A DNA stretch of 64,000 nucleotides from JALEFZ01 sp964564415 (GCA_964564415.1 CAZMAV010000007.1:166179-230178); one strand, 5' to 3'; counted from the stretch's first letter, positions 1 to 9,234 are shown. Numbers and translations: made by a program. Notes: generated by a model not told the origin, from the letters alone.

Positions 1-2
1 TC

Positions 3-161
3 ACCCTTCAACGCCAGGATTCTCAACCCGAAATATGGGCCGATAGCCTGATCCACATCGAACAGCGACGCGATCAAGTCCTCAGGGCCTTCTTCAGCAC
101 CTACTGTCCCCAACATCTTCGAAAAAGTGCAAAAAAAGACATGCAGCCAGGAAAACCCTGA
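3..161 (+). CDS. Partial C-terminal end of an unidentified protein
   Basis: An open frame enters from the left edge of the window and stops with TGA at 159-161, giving about 52 residues. The segment is hydrophilic and probably helical (it contains IEQRRDQVLRAFF), and its codon choice resembles that of the confident genes nearby. The stop lies inside the hairpin that terminates the convergent minus-strand gene, so the two transcription units would share this sequence. No family is recognised. The reading frame could be fortuitous, because only the last part of the gene would be visible. Confidence 0.4.
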   Translation, partial: TLQRQDSQPEIWADSLIHIEQRRDQVLRAFFSTYCPQHLRKSAKKDMQPGKP

Positions 162-168
162 CTGCATG
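131..168 (-). terminator. Rho-independent terminator for the minus-strand gene at 197-1285
   Basis: A 12-bp stem pairs 140-151 with 157-168 around a 5-nt loop. The single C-A mismatch on the plus strand becomes a G-U wobble in the minus-strand transcript. On that transcript the hairpin is followed by TC and then seven T residues, from the A-run at 131-137. This orientation fits termination of the gene whose stop is at 197. Confidence 0.8.
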
Positions 169-196
169 CCTCCAACTAATCTTATTACAATTCCTC

Positions 197-1285
197 TTAT
201 CGGCTTCTTAGATAACGGTCTACCTGCCTCCGCTCTTCGACTGTCATGTAGGTGTAAAACCTGTCGAAGTAAGGCTCGTCAATGAAATATTTAACAATTT
301 CCGGATCACCAATGCTGGTGTTATTCTGCCTCAGAATGGTCAGCATCATGATCATCCAACTGTCTTTGTCATAGGGATTTTTCCACTTCACCTTGACTAC
401 CTTTACCGCAGCTCCTTCACGGCCAACGCTAGCGAGGGAGTTGCTCTCGATATCCTTATCGAGCTTTACTTTTTCGTTCAGGCGGTCATTTTCATTGTCG
501 GCGATGTAGCGAATAGATTGAACAAACAATTTCTGCAGAAATAGCTTAAACGCCGCTACATTGGGCTTGGAAGTATGACCAGTGGCATAGGTACCCTGAA
601 GTTTTTCCTTTTCTTCGACATAGACCGTTCCCCCGATCTTTTCGTAATATCCCCTTACCACAGCGGGATAGAGATAAATCGTCAATGGGGTCTTGTGCTT
701 GCGAATCAGCTGATTTTCAGCCTGGTTAAGGGCTTCTTCGTCAATCTCCGGTAACCATGAGGAGCGAAATTCTACCTTTGACCTTTTTTTATCCAATCTG
801 CCAAATTTTAGTAGAATGTAGCGCAGGTATAGCTTGTCGAAGGGCTCCAGGTTTTTGCCCGCCAGGTGCTGGTCGACAAATTCTATCTGCGTAGAGCTGC
901 ATCCATAATTGCCCATTAGAGGAATTTTTTCAAACAGATCCCTCAGGGCATCGTTGACCAGCCCGAGAAGCTTTGGGTCGGGATAGTCAGGCTTGAGGTG
1001 ATAGACCTTCTGGTCGTAAGTCCTAATAAAAAACCTATCCTTGTAAATTGAGACTGTTCCCAGATCACCAAAAGGAAATTCCATTTGGTCATACTCGGCG
1101 TTATAGGCCCCTTTCATCTCGTAATAAGCCGCGAGGCGCAGGAGATTGTCAGGAGAAAAAGGATAAGCATAAATGCGCTCATTGATGAGCTTTTGAAGGG
1201 TAAACCCTTCGCTAGGTTTGGAAGTAGCAGTTGCTGCTAAGCATGCAAGAAGAGCTACAAACGTGAATAGACGTAAAATCTTCAT
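197..1285 (-). CDS. Secreted protein of unknown function
   Basis: The protein has 362 residues and belongs to no family that I recognise. The start at 1285 gives a clean signal peptide (MKILRLFTFVALLACLAA), whereas the frame upstream of it encodes no sensible N-terminus. The mature part is mixed alpha/beta, rich in Lys, Tyr and Arg, and has no membrane segment. Only one cysteine is seen in the mature part (YGCSSTQ). Its location is inferred to be periplasmic or outer membrane. It is transcribed alone, divergently from adk across about 430 bp, and ends at a strong terminator (131-168). An attached lipid is unlikely because no lipobox is present at the cleavage site. Confidence 0.8.
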   Translation of the reverse strand: MKILRLFTFVALLACLAATATSKPSEGFTLQKLINERIYAYPFSPDNLLRLAAYYEMKGAYNAEYDQMEFPFGDLGTVSIYKDRFFIRTYDQKVYHLKPDYPDPKLLGLVNDALRDLFEKIPLMGNYGCSSTQIEFVDQHLAGKNLEPFDKLYLRYILLKFGRLDKKRSKVEFRSSWLPEIDEEALNQAENQLIRKHKTPLTIYLYPAVVRGYYEKIGGTVYVEEKEKLQGTYATGHTSKPNVAAFKLFLQKLFVQSIRYIADNENDRLNEKVKLDKDIESNSLASVGREGAAVKVVKVKWKNPYDKDSWMIMMLTILRQNNTSIGDPEIVKYFIDEPYFDRFYTYMTVEERRQVDRYLRSR

Positions 1286-1718
1286 CGGGATTAAAAGGGC
1301 TTGAGCGAAAATTACACAATTTAGACTAAACCTCTCCTTAAAAAAGTGAAACAAAATAACTATTCATCCCATCGGTATTAATATACTATTTTTCCTATCA
1401 CCTTACGTACACAATCCACATGCCAAAGCCTCCCTCCCACGCCATTGGTTAAGGCTTGTTCGTTAAATGCAAATATTCCCTTTAGATACTTTTCCTTTTA
1501 CGTAAAGAAAAGGGGGAATAGCGCCGGCAGGTCTCCAATCACTCCGGCAAAGGGTACTTTTTGGCTCTGACCTACTGGGAAATTATTCTTCCTTTCCATA
1601 CCCTTTCACAGAAAGCGAATTTTCGGGTTTATCTCCTCCTCAAGGGTTCATCATTAGCTAAAATTTATGTAGTTTGTGGCTTTATACAGGTAAAGCACTA
1701 ACTATCAACTACTAGAAA
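1286..1718. other. Intergenic region between divergent genes
   Basis: About 430 bp separates the secreted-protein gene (minus) from adk (plus), so promoters for both directions should lie here. The only clear structure is an imperfect inverted repeat at 1489-1512, with CTTTTCC and AAAGAAAAG arms around TTACGTAA. I see no tRNA, no conserved open frame and no perfect TAnnTTTG promoter box. Confidence 0.5.
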
Positions 1719-2291
1719 ATGGTCAACATCGTCATCTTCGGCCCTCCTGGAGCAGGAAAGGGCACTCAGTCCGGCATCCTTATCAAAGAATATCAATTGG
1801 TACACTGCTCCACAGGAGACATGCTGAGGGCTGCCATGGCCTCAGGATCAGAACTGGGCAAACAGGTCAAAGACATCATCGCTGAGGGCAGGTTGGTCAG
1901 CGACGAAATCGTCATTGCCCTTATTGAAAATCGCATCGAAAGCCATCCCGCTGCCAAAGGATTTATTTTTGACGGATTCCCCCGTACCGTTGCCCAGGCT
2001 AAAGCTCTTGACCAACTCATGAAGAAAAAAGAGACAGTTATCTCCTGTATGCTGAGCCTTATCGTCCCAGAAGAAGAACTGATCAACCGCCTCCTGGAGA
2101 GGGGCAAGGAAAGTGGAAGGTCCGACGACAACAGAGAAACCATCACCTCACGTATACAGGAATACAAAACTAAAACACTTCCCGTAGCTGATTATTACCG
2201 CTCTCAGGGTAAACTCAGTGAAATAGATGGAGTAGGATCGGTGGAGGAAATCGCCGAAAGAATCTCTGAGGGCATTAAGGTCCATGTGTGA
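1719..2291 (+). CDS. adk: Adenylate kinase
   Basis: This cytoplasmic enzyme interconverts ATP + AMP and 2 ADP, and sets the adenylate energy charge. The P-loop GPPGAGKGT is at residues 8-16, followed by the STGDMLR and DGFPRT nucleotide-binding motifs and an RSDDN..TITSRI segment typical of the family. At 190 residues it is the short form: the LID is a short loop without the four zinc cysteines, as is usual in Bacteroidota. The start is ATG at 1719. It is the first gene of a plus-strand run with obg about 50 bp downstream, a pairing compatible with co-transcription. Confidence 0.97.
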   Translation: MVNIVIFGPPGAGKGTQSGILIKEYQLVHCSTGDMLRAAMASGSELGKQVKDIIAEGRLVSDEIVIALIENRIESHPAAKGFIFDGFPRTVAQAKALDQLMKKKETVISCMLSLIVPEEELINRLLERGKESGRSDDNRETITSRIQEYKTKTLPVADYYRSQGKLSEIDGVGSVEEIAERISEGIKVHV

Positions 2292-2340
2292 TCTTACATG
2301 ACATCCATCGCCGTTGGCGGGGAATAAGAAAGAAGAGGAG

Positions 2341-3366
2341 ATGGCATCATTTGTAGATTACGTCAAATTATACCTCAAAAGTGGAAAGGGAGGCAAGGGT
2401 GTTGTCTCCTGGAGGAGAGAGATGTTTGTACCCAAAGGGGGGCCTGATGGAGGAGATGGAGGCAAAGGGGGCGATATAGTCCTCCGAGGCAATGCCCAGA
2501 TGTGGACCCTCCTGGACCTCAAATATCGAAAGCATATCAAGGCCGAATCCGGTCAGAATGGAGGGGGGCAGAAAAAAACTGGCAAAAGCGGAGCCGACGA
2601 ATTCCTTGAAGTTCCTCTGGGAACCATCGCCAAGGATGCTGAAACCGGAGAGTTTTTGGGTGAAGTGACCGAAGATGGCCAATCCGTGGTCCTCCTCGAA
2701 GGTGGCCACGGCGGAAAAGGCAATGTCCACTTCAAATCTTCCACTAATCAGGCCCCGGAGTATGCCAGCGAAGGGGGTCCGGCCAGAGAAAAAGCCGTCG
2801 TCCTGGAACTCAAGACCCTTGCAGATGTAGGCTTGGTAGGCTTTCCCAATGCGGGAAAATCCACCCTCCTCTCCGTCCTAAGCGCCGCCAGACCCAAGGT
2901 CGCCGATTATGCCTTTACCACCCTTGTGCCTAACCTCGGAATCGTATCCTACAGAGATTACCGCTCCTTCGTCATGGCGGATATCCCTGGGATCATCGAA
3001 GACGCACACAAAGGAAAAGGCCTGGGCTTTCAGTTCCTCAGACACATCGAGCGAAACAATCTCCTCCTTTTCATGGTCCCCTGTGATGCCGACAACATTG
3101 CCGAAGAATACCAAGTTCTTCTCAATGAAGTCAAGCTCTACAATCTCGACCTGATCAAGACCCCCCGACTCCTCGCCATTACCAAGGTCGATCTTATCGA
3201 CCGGGAACTCCAGGAGGAGATCGAAGTGGAAATCAAACAAGACAAAGAAATGGATCAGGTCGAGTACCTTTTTATTTCCGCCATCGCCCAGCAGGGCCTG
3301 ACCGAACTCAAGGATAAACTCTGGGCCAAGTTGACAGACTTACCCGCATTCATGAAGGAAGAATGA
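2341..3366 (+). CDS. obg: Obg family ribosome-assembly GTPase
   Basis: Obg/CgtA is an essential GTPase that works on the large ribosomal subunit. The N-terminal Obg fold is glycine-rich (GGDGGKGG), and the G domain has G1 GFPNAGKST at residues 167-175, the switch II element DIPGI, and a TKVD specificity motif. The 341-residue length means the variable C-terminal OCT domain is absent. I chose ATG at 2341, which gives the family start MASFVDYVK and follows AGAGGAG. A TTG at 2314 would add nine unlikely residues. The gene overlaps the next one by ATGA (3363-3366), indicating translational coupling. Confidence 0.96.
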   Translation: MASFVDYVKLYLKSGKGGKGVVSWRREMFVPKGGPDGGDGGKGGDIVLRGNAQMWTLLDLKYRKHIKAESGQNGGGQKKTGKSGADEFLEVPLGTIAKDAETGEFLGEVTEDGQSVVLLEGGHGGKGNVHFKSSTNQAPEYASEGGPAREKAVVLELKTLADVGLVGFPNAGKSTLLSVLSAARPKVADYAFTTLVPNLGIVSYRDYRSFVMADIPGIIEDAHKGKGLGFQFLRHIERNNLLLFMVPCDADNIAEEYQVLLNEVKLYNLDLIKTPRLLAITKVDLIDRELQEEIEVEIKQDKEMDQVEYLFISAIAQQGLTELKDKLWAKLTDLPAFMKEE

Positions 3367-3752
3367 AGCTGGAAAAGTTTTTGGACAAAAAACGGATAGA
3401 CGTAAAAAGGCTTCGACAAGAAAGGCCCAGTCTCTGGGCAGCCTGGGAAAAGCTGTTTGAACGCCTGGGGCCGGCTTCCTTCGACCAACAAAAGAAGTTT
3501 GACTTCAATCCCCTTCGACTCTCTTTTCCCTCTCAAAAACCCATAGAGGAAAGCAGTCCGGCCAGACCCAAAAAGAAACTTCCCCTGAAAAAACCGAGCC
3601 TTAAGAAAAGTTCTTCTGCTCCCACTCAGGAAGAGGCAGGCAAGGAAATCCGAAAGGCTCCCTTGCCCAAGAAAAAACTTCCCTTAAAAAAGGTAGTTAG
3701 GAAGAAAGAAAATACAACTCAAGATTCACCTCCCAAGCAGGAAGACAAATAA
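3363..3752 (+). CDS. Small Lys/Pro-rich protein of unknown function
   Basis: The protein has 129 residues and is not recognised. The first 60 residues are helical and basic (KFLDKKRIDVKRLRQERP). The rest is low complexity, with two copies of PKKKLPLKK near residues 69 and 101 and a disordered, charged end. The high positive charge suggests binding to nucleic acid or the ribosome, but this is inference. Its position supports a real gene: the start overlaps the obg stop (ATGA) and its TAA directly abuts the ATG of the M16 peptidase. It is therefore translated within the adk-obg-peptidase run and could act with Obg. Confidence 0.75.
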   Translation: MKLEKFLDKKRIDVKRLRQERPSLWAAWEKLFERLGPASFDQQKKFDFNPLRLSFPSQKPIEESSPARPKKKLPLKKPSLKKSSSAPTQEEAGKEIRKAPLPKKKLPLKKVVRKKENTTQDSPPKQEDK

Positions 3753-5009
3753 ATGCAGGCATTACCTTATACCAAACGCCAACTTGACAATGGCCTCAAG
3801 GTCATTGTCCACGAAGATCACTCGGTCCCCAAGGCAGTCGTAGATGTCCTCTACAAGGTCGGTTCCAAAGACGAAGAACCTCACCGTACGGGCTTTGCCC
3901 ACCTCTTCGAGCATTTGATGTTTGAGGGGAGCAAGCACATTCCCCATTATGATATTCCCTTGCAGCGGGTAGGGGGCGACAACAATGCCTTTACCACCGC
4001 CGACATTACCAACTACTTTCTTTCCCTCCCTTCCAATCAGTTGGAAACGGCATTTTGGCTGGAGTCCGACCGCATGCTAGAACTGGCTTTTTCAGAAGAA
4101 AAGCTCGACATTCAAAAGCGTGTGGTCATAGAGGAGTACAAGCAGCGCTACCTCAACCAGCCCTATGGAGATGCCTTTATCAAGCTCAGGGCCCTCCATT
4201 ACCAGGTTCATCCCTATCAGTGGCCGACCATTGGCAAAGACATCAGCCACATTCAGGAGGCGAAGTTGGAGGAGGTCAAGGACTTTTTCTTTGGCTACTA
4301 CGCCCCAAACAACGCCACCCTTACTGTGGTGGGTGATGTAGATCCGGAGGAAGTTTTTGCCCTGGCAGAAAAATGGTTTGGACCCATCCCCTCTCGCCCC
4401 CTCAAAAAGCGAAAGCTGGAAGTCGAACCACCACAGGAGGCCTTACGTCAGATGAGCACCTACGGAAGGGTTCCCTTCCCGGCTGTTTATAAGCTCTTTC
4501 ACATCCCCGGCTACAAAGAACGCAGCTATTATGTGGCGGATATCCTCACTGATCTACTATCCAATGGAAAGAGTGGCCTGCTGTTTCAACACATGGTCAA
4601 GCAAAAAAAGGTCAGCAATGCCGTGCAAGCCTACTCCTGGGGCCTCCACGATCCGGGGATCATTTCCATAGACGGAAAATTGAGCGAGGGCACAAGCTTT
4701 GAGGACTTTGAAGAAGCCCTCAAAGAAAGCCTGGAACAGCTCTACGAAACCACGGAGAAGGACCTTGAAAGAATCAAGCAAAAACTTCAAGCTACCTTTA
4801 TTTTGCAAAAAACCACCCTCCTCAACAAAGCCATTGGTTTTGCCATGTCTGACGCCCTGGGTGATGTCGACCTGATCAACACCACCCCGGACATTTACCA
4901 AAATATAAGCCTGAAAGAAGTCAGGGAAGCGGTACGAACTTACCTTAAACCCGAAAATTCATCCACCCTGTACTACCTACCTGAGAAGGCCGAGGCTCAA
5001 GTCTCATGA
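3753..5009 (+). CDS. M16 family zinc metallopeptidase (pitrilysin-like)
   Basis: The protein has 418 residues. The inverted zinc motif HLFEH is at residues 50-54 (His50, Glu53 as the catalytic base, His54), with the downstream glutamate expected in the ERRVVIEE-like segment (KRVVIEEYKQ). The fold is the usual pair of LuxS/MPP-like halves. No signal peptide is visible, so the predicted location is cytoplasmic, although many Bacteroidota homologues are periplasmic. The substrate cannot be told from sequence. ATG at 3753 directly follows the stop of the preceding gene, so translation is coupled. Confidence 0.93.
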   Translation: MQALPYTKRQLDNGLKVIVHEDHSVPKAVVDVLYKVGSKDEEPHRTGFAHLFEHLMFEGSKHIPHYDIPLQRVGGDNNAFTTADITNYFLSLPSNQLETAFWLESDRMLELAFSEEKLDIQKRVVIEEYKQRYLNQPYGDAFIKLRALHYQVHPYQWPTIGKDISHIQEAKLEEVKDFFFGYYAPNNATLTVVGDVDPEEVFALAEKWFGPIPSRPLKKRKLEVEPPQEALRQMSTYGRVPFPAVYKLFHIPGYKERSYYVADILTDLLSNGKSGLLFQHMVKQKKVSNAVQAYSWGLHDPGIISIDGKLSEGTSFEDFEEALKESLEQLYETTEKDLERIKQKLQATFILQKTTLLNKAIGFAMSDALGDVDLINTTPDIYQNISLKEVREAVRTYLKPENSSTLYYLPEKAEAQVS

Positions 5010-5089
5010 CCTCTTTATTTTAATCTATCCATCAAAAAAGGGGAATTCGCCCCTAACATTCTCCCAAAAACCCGGGTATATATAAGGTG

Positions 5090-6904
5090 ATGAAGATACA
5101 GGAAGTCGTCATAGAAAAGGTCCGAAAACTCCCCGACCAGCCAGGGGTCTATCGGTTTTTGAATAAAAAGGGAAAAATCATCTATATCGGTAAGGCAAAA
5201 AGCCTACGCAAGCGGGTGAGCAGCTACTTCACTGCCTCCCGGGGGCATTCCTACCGGATTTCACACATGGTCAGGCACATCGAAGACATTGCCTTTACCA
5301 TTACCAACAGTGAGATTGAGGCCCTTCTTCTGGAAAATAACCTGATCAAAAACCACCAGCCTCGCTACAATATCCTGCTCAAAGATGGCAAGACCTATCC
5401 CTACGTCTGCATCAAGAACGAGCGATTTCCACGGGTATTCCCTACCCGCAACAAGGTAGACGACGGTTCGACCTACTATGGACCCTACCCCAGTGTGACC
5501 ACGATGAAGGCCATCCTGGACCTCATTCGCAACCTCGTCCAACTCCGCACCTGCAACTATCACCTCTCAGAAGCCAACATAGAGGCAGGCAAATTCAAAC
5601 GCTGCCTGGAATTTCAGATCGGCAACTGTGGGGCTCCCTGCGAAGGCAGGGTCTCCGAAGAGGAATACAACGAAGGCATCCGTCAGGTCAGACATATCCT
5701 TAGGGGAAACCTCAGCCCCGTTCTTCAGCATATTGAAGTTCAAATGAAGGAAGCTGCCAACAACTTCGAATTCGAAAAAGCAGACTTCTACAAGCGAAGG
5801 CTGGAAAAAGTCCGTGCCTATAAGCGGAGGAGTACCGTGGTCTCCGAAAGGATCAATGACCTGGAAGTTCTGACCATAGAATCCGAAGAACACCTTTCTG
5901 TGGTCAACCATTTCAAGGTCATGAACGGGGCCATCATTCAGACCCATGCCTGGGAAATAAAGCGTCAGCATGAAGAGAGCGAAGAAGAAATCCTTTTGGC
6001 TACCCTGGAACACATGATGGCCGGAGATGAAGAAATCCTTCCCGAAATCGTAAGTAACCTATCCTTTGAAAATGAAGAACTCCTGGAGGGCTACCAGATC
6101 GCCGTGCCCCAACGAGGAGACAAAAAGCACCTGGTTGAGCTTTCCCTCAAAAATTGCCGTACCCTGCTGACAGAAAAGCTCTACAACCAAAACTTCAAGA
6201 AGAGAAAAACAGCTCAGGAGGCCATGATGGAGGAGCTGCAAAAGGAACTCAACCTGGACGAACTTCCAGACCATGTTGAGTGCTTCGACAACTCTAACTT
6301 TCAAGGGTCTTCTCCTGTAGCTTCCTGCGTGGTATTCAAAAATGGTAAGCCCTCCAAAAAGGATTACCGCCACTTTAACATCAAAACAGTGGAGGGACCT
6401 GATGATTTTGCCTCAATGACAGAGGTGGTCGGGAGAAGGTACCGCAGGCTCCTGGAGGAAGAAAAGGAATTGCCCAAACTCATTGTCATAGATGGAGGAA
6501 AGGGCCAGCTCAGCCACGCAGCCGAAGCCCTGGCCGAACTTGACCTGCTGGGAAAAATCCCCATGATAGGCATCGCCAAACGTCTGGAAGAAATCTACCG
6601 GGTGGACGATCCCCTGCCCCTGCACATCGATAAAAAAAGTCCGGCCCTCCACCTCATCCAACAGCTCCGCAACGAAGCTCACCGCTTTGCCATTACCTTT
6701 CACCGACAAAAGAGAAGCAAGACTAACCAACGATCCAAGCTGACCCAGATCAAGGGAATAGGGCCACAGGCAGAAAAAGAGGTTTTCAGGCATTTTCGAT
6801 CCATCAAGAAACTCAAAGAAGCACCTCAGGCTGAGCGAGAAGCAAAATTGGGCAAAAAGCGGGCAGAAATCCTCGAAAAGGCCATTGCAGATGGCAAATT
6901 GTAA
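5090..6904 (+). CDS. uvrC: UvrABC system protein C (excinuclease subunit)
   Basis: UvrC makes the dual incision in nucleotide excision repair. The N-terminal GIY-YIG nuclease (PGVYRFLNKKGKIIYIGKAK) is at about residues 17-36 onward. A UVR segment follows (EKADFYKRRLEKV). The RNase-H-like 3' domain carries CFDNSNFQGSSPVASCV and VIDGGKGQL. The C-terminal helix-hairpin-helix region reads IKGIGPQAEKEVFRHF. Length (604 residues) is normal. I prefer ATG at 5090 to the GTG one codon earlier; AAGG lies just upstream. A gap of about 80 bp separates it from the M16 gene, so it may share that operon. Confidence 0.97.
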   Translation: MKIQEVVIEKVRKLPDQPGVYRFLNKKGKIIYIGKAKSLRKRVSSYFTASRGHSYRISHMVRHIEDIAFTITNSEIEALLLENNLIKNHQPRYNILLKDGKTYPYVCIKNERFPRVFPTRNKVDDGSTYYGPYPSVTTMKAILDLIRNLVQLRTCNYHLSEANIEAGKFKRCLEFQIGNCGAPCEGRVSEEEYNEGIRQVRHILRGNLSPVLQHIEVQMKEAANNFEFEKADFYKRRLEKVRAYKRRSTVVSERINDLEVLTIESEEHLSVVNHFKVMNGAIIQTHAWEIKRQHEESEEEILLATLEHMMAGDEEILPEIVSNLSFENEELLEGYQIAVPQRGDKKHLVELSLKNCRTLLTEKLYNQNFKKRKTAQEAMMEELQKELNLDELPDHVECFDNSNFQGSSPVASCVVFKNGKPSKKDYRHFNIKTVEGPDDFASMTEVVGRRYRRLLEEEKELPKLIVIDGGKGQLSHAAEALAELDLLGKIPMIGIAKRLEEIYRVDDPLPLHIDKKSPALHLIQQLRNEAHRFAITFHRQKRSKTNQRSKLTQIKGIGPQAEKEVFRHFRSIKKLKEAPQAEREAKLGKKRAEILEKAIADGKL

Positions 6905-6939
6905 GCCCCCTCATCCCTGAAATCACCTGAAAGTTTTTC

Positions 6940-6947
6940 TATATTTG
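6940..6947 (+). promoter_or_regulatory. Candidate -7 box (TAnnTTTG type) for the sugar-dehydrogenase-like gene
   Basis: The sequence TATATTTG matches the TAnnTTTG box described for Bacteroidota primary-sigma promoters and lies 63 bp before the ATG at 7011. No convincing upstream TTG/TTTG element at the usual distance is visible, so the call is tentative. Confidence 0.4.
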
Positions 6948-7010
6948 AGAGACTTTATTCAAATTCTCCCCTTTTGAGTATATTCTTTCTGCCATATCTA
7001 CCTAATATCC

Positions 7011-8447
7011 ATGAGACATAGCCTACTTTTTGCCTCTTTGATCCTCTACTTTTCCCTGGGAAAATCTCAGTTGCCCCAGGTCATTGACACCCTTGCCCTC
7101 TCCCAAACCCGCCTCGAAATCAGGGTCGTGGCTGAAAATCGCTACATCCCCTGGGACCTGGCCTGGTCTCCTGACGGTTGGCTATGGTTTTCACAGCGTG
7201 ACGGGAGGCTGCTCAGGCTGCGGCCTGAAAATGGCTATCTCGAAGAGGTCTTTTTGATCGAAGAATCCTTTGAGTCCTTCGAAAACTCCGGGCTCCACGC
7301 CCTAGCCCTGCATCCTGACTTCCCGGAGACTCCCTACCTTTACGTGCACTTTACCTTTACCTGGGATTCCTCACGCCTGGTTCGCTTTACCTTCGACGAA
7401 GAAGACCTCACCCTGAAAGACCGCTTCGTTCTTCAGGATGACATATGGGGATCCAGCTCCCACAATGGCTCCCGGATCGTCTTTTCTCCATCCGGAGACA
7501 AACTCTTTCTTGCCTTGGGCGATGGATACCAGGCCGAGCGGGCACAGGACGTCTACGATCTCAACGGTAGCATTCTCCGATACAACCTCGATGGGTCCAT
7601 CCCTGAAGACAATCCCTTTCCGGGCTCTCCGGTATGGTCCTATGGCCATCGCAACCCTCAGGGTCTGGTATTCGGAAGCAATGGAATCCTGTATAGCTCC
7701 GAACATGGAACTTCCAATCACGACGAGCTCAACATCATCCAAAAAGGAAGAAATTATGGCTGGCCCAATGTCGAGGGTCTTTGTAACCTTCCCGAGGAAG
7801 ACAGCATCTGCACCAGTGATGATCTCGTCGAACCCCTCTACGATTACCAGTGGACCGTGGCTGTCTGCGGTACAGAGTATTACGATCATCCTGCCATTCC
7901 CGAATGGCAAGCTAGCCTCCTCCAAACCAGCCTCAAAGGAGGGGATGGAGGTACAGGTCAGCGCCTTCAGGTCTTTCACCTAGATGAAGGAGGAAGGGTG
8001 GTGCAAAGCATTGACGACCACCTTGTCCGGACCTTTGGCCGCCTCCGAGACGTCGAGGCCAGCCTGGATGGGAGGGTGTTTATCTGCACCTCAAACCAGG
8101 AATTCAACGGAGAAGAAGTCAGACAATTTAATGATGATAGAATCATAGAAATTCGTAACCTCGACCTCGACTACGACACGCCGGATTTTAAGGCTGATCC
8201 ATTGGAGACCATGAGGATAGGTCCCAATCCCGCTTCAGAATTCCTGGACATCAGGATGCCTTTTTACCAGGGAAAAGCAGAAATCAAACTAAGAGACCTT
8301 CAGGGTCGTAAAGTTTATTCAAAAGAGGTGGATGTTGATGGTCAAGTATTTCAAATTAACAGAAATGGAATTGGACCAGGCATCTACACCCTTGAGGTCA
8401 TACTGGAAGATGGATCGGCTTCCGTCAGAAAGATATTCTGGCAGTAA
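7011..8447 (+). CDS. Secreted PQQ-type glucose/sorbosone dehydrogenase-like protein with T9SS sorting domain
   Basis: The protein has 478 residues. The N-terminal signal peptide ends near SLGKSQ. Residues 30-385 form a six-bladed propeller of the GSDH/Yli/HHIP family (IPWDLAWSPDG, HALALHPDF, SYGHRNPQGLVF, SSEHGTSNHDELNII, NYGWPNVEG). Residues about 395-478 are a type A T9SS C-terminal domain (IGPNPASEFLDI ... KIFW). It is expected to cross the outer membrane and be cell-surface bound or released. The family oxidises sugars with PQQ, but not every member binds the cofactor, so substrate and activity are open. Downstream lies a copy of an interspersed palindromic repeat (8462-8563). Confidence 0.9.
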   Translation: MRHSLLFASLILYFSLGKSQLPQVIDTLALSQTRLEIRVVAENRYIPWDLAWSPDGWLWFSQRDGRLLRLRPENGYLEEVFLIEESFESFENSGLHALALHPDFPETPYLYVHFTFTWDSSRLVRFTFDEEDLTLKDRFVLQDDIWGSSSHNGSRIVFSPSGDKLFLALGDGYQAERAQDVYDLNGSILRYNLDGSIPEDNPFPGSPVWSYGHRNPQGLVFGSNGILYSSEHGTSNHDELNIIQKGRNYGWPNVEGLCNLPEEDSICTSDDLVEPLYDYQWTVAVCGTEYYDHPAIPEWQASLLQTSLKGGDGGTGQRLQVFHLDEGGRVVQSIDDHLVRTFGRLRDVEASLDGRVFICTSNQEFNGEEVRQFNDDRIIEIRNLDLDYDTPDFKADPLETMRIGPNPASEFLDIRMPFYQGKAEIKLRDLQGRKVYSKEVDVDGQVFQINRNGIGPGIYTLEVILEDGSASVRKIFWQ

Positions 8448-8461
8448 GAACTTTTTATCTT

Positions 8462-8563
8462 AATGATTAGGCTCAGGCGCTGTTGGGGTTGAAGATAAGT
8501 TACTTATGACAACCCCAGCAGCGCTATTGATGGTATCGCAAAAAAATGATTCGTGATCATCAC
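8462..8563 (+). repeat. Interspersed palindromic element, copy A
   Basis: This roughly 100-bp element contains a strong hairpin. Positions 8476-8491 pair with 8510-8525 (about 16 bp with two G-U type pairs) around an inner ATAAGT/ACTTAT palindrome. A conserved tail follows: TATCGC, seven A residues, then TGATTCGTGATCATCA. Matching elements occur at 39002-39112 (opposite strand) and 54484-54585. It lies between the dehydrogenase-like gene and the DUF1801 gene, and ends about 20 bp before the ATG of the latter. The hairpin could help terminate the upstream transcript, although no T-run follows directly. Confidence 0.75.
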
Positions 8564-8581
8564 TTTTAAATATCTCCCATT

Positions 8582-8998
8582 ATGGCTAAGAACAAGACTC
8601 AACCTAACGAACGAAGCGTGGCAGACTTTCTTTCGGAAGTTGATCAGGAGCAAAAAAGGAAAGATAGCTTTGCATTATTGGAGATGTTCAGGGACATCAC
8701 CGGAGAAGAAGCCCAAATGTGGGGAGACAGCATCATTGGCTTCGGTTCCTACCATTATAAATATGAATCCGGCAGGGAAGGAGATTTTCTGGCGGCCGGC
8801 TTTTCTCCTCGCAAAACCTCGTTGAGCCTTTACATGATGGGAGGCTTTGAGGGCTTCGAAGATTTGTTGGGGCAGTTGGGCAAGTATAAAACAGGAAAGT
8901 CCTGCCTTTACATCAACAAATTGGAGGATGTAGACCTTAATATTTTGAAAAAAATGATCAAACATTCCTACGAAGCCATACAGCAAAGATATTCCTGA
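8582..8998 (+). CDS. DUF1801 (YdhG-like) domain protein
   Basis: The protein has 138 residues. The features typical of DUF1801 are the ADFLSEV start, MWGDSIIGFGSYHYKYESG in the centre, a SPRKTSLSLYMM strand, the GKSCLYINKLEDVD element and a C-terminal helix. The family has no established function; related folds are small soluble proteins in many bacteria. No signal peptide is present, so it is cytoplasmic. It stands alone after the repeat element, with its ATG at 8582 only about 20 bp from the end of the repeat, so its promoter must lie in or before the repeat. Confidence 0.88.
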   Translation: MAKNKTQPNERSVADFLSEVDQEQKRKDSFALLEMFRDITGEEAQMWGDSIIGFGSYHYKYESGREGDFLAAGFSPRKTSLSLYMMGGFEGFEDLLGQLGKYKTGKSCLYINKLEDVDLNILKKMIKHSYEAIQQRYS

Positions 8999-9234
8999 TT
9001 TTTGCCCTTTTTTTCACTCAATAAGTCCTTAATTTCTCAAACATATACCCAAAGAAATATTTATATTCATACGAGGTAAGGCTGACTAAAACTACGGTTT
9101 TCTAATTATTACAAAAGATCATGACAAGGGTCTCAGCTCGGTGGGTAGGCCGATGGGTGTTTTGCCCCCAGGATTTGACTCATTGTATTGAAACAGTCTT
9201 TGTGCATTTGCCCTAAACCTTAACGATTTTGACG

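Noticed and set aside
5040..5053. GGGG/CCCC hairpin before uvrC as a terminator
   Set aside because: The stem is only four base pairs and the T-run lies on the wrong side for plus-strand transcription.
9001..9234. Possible tRNA or small RNA before the beta-barrel gene
   Set aside because: Only short 4-bp stems were found near 9140-9160, with no T-loop GTTC motif or cloverleaf.
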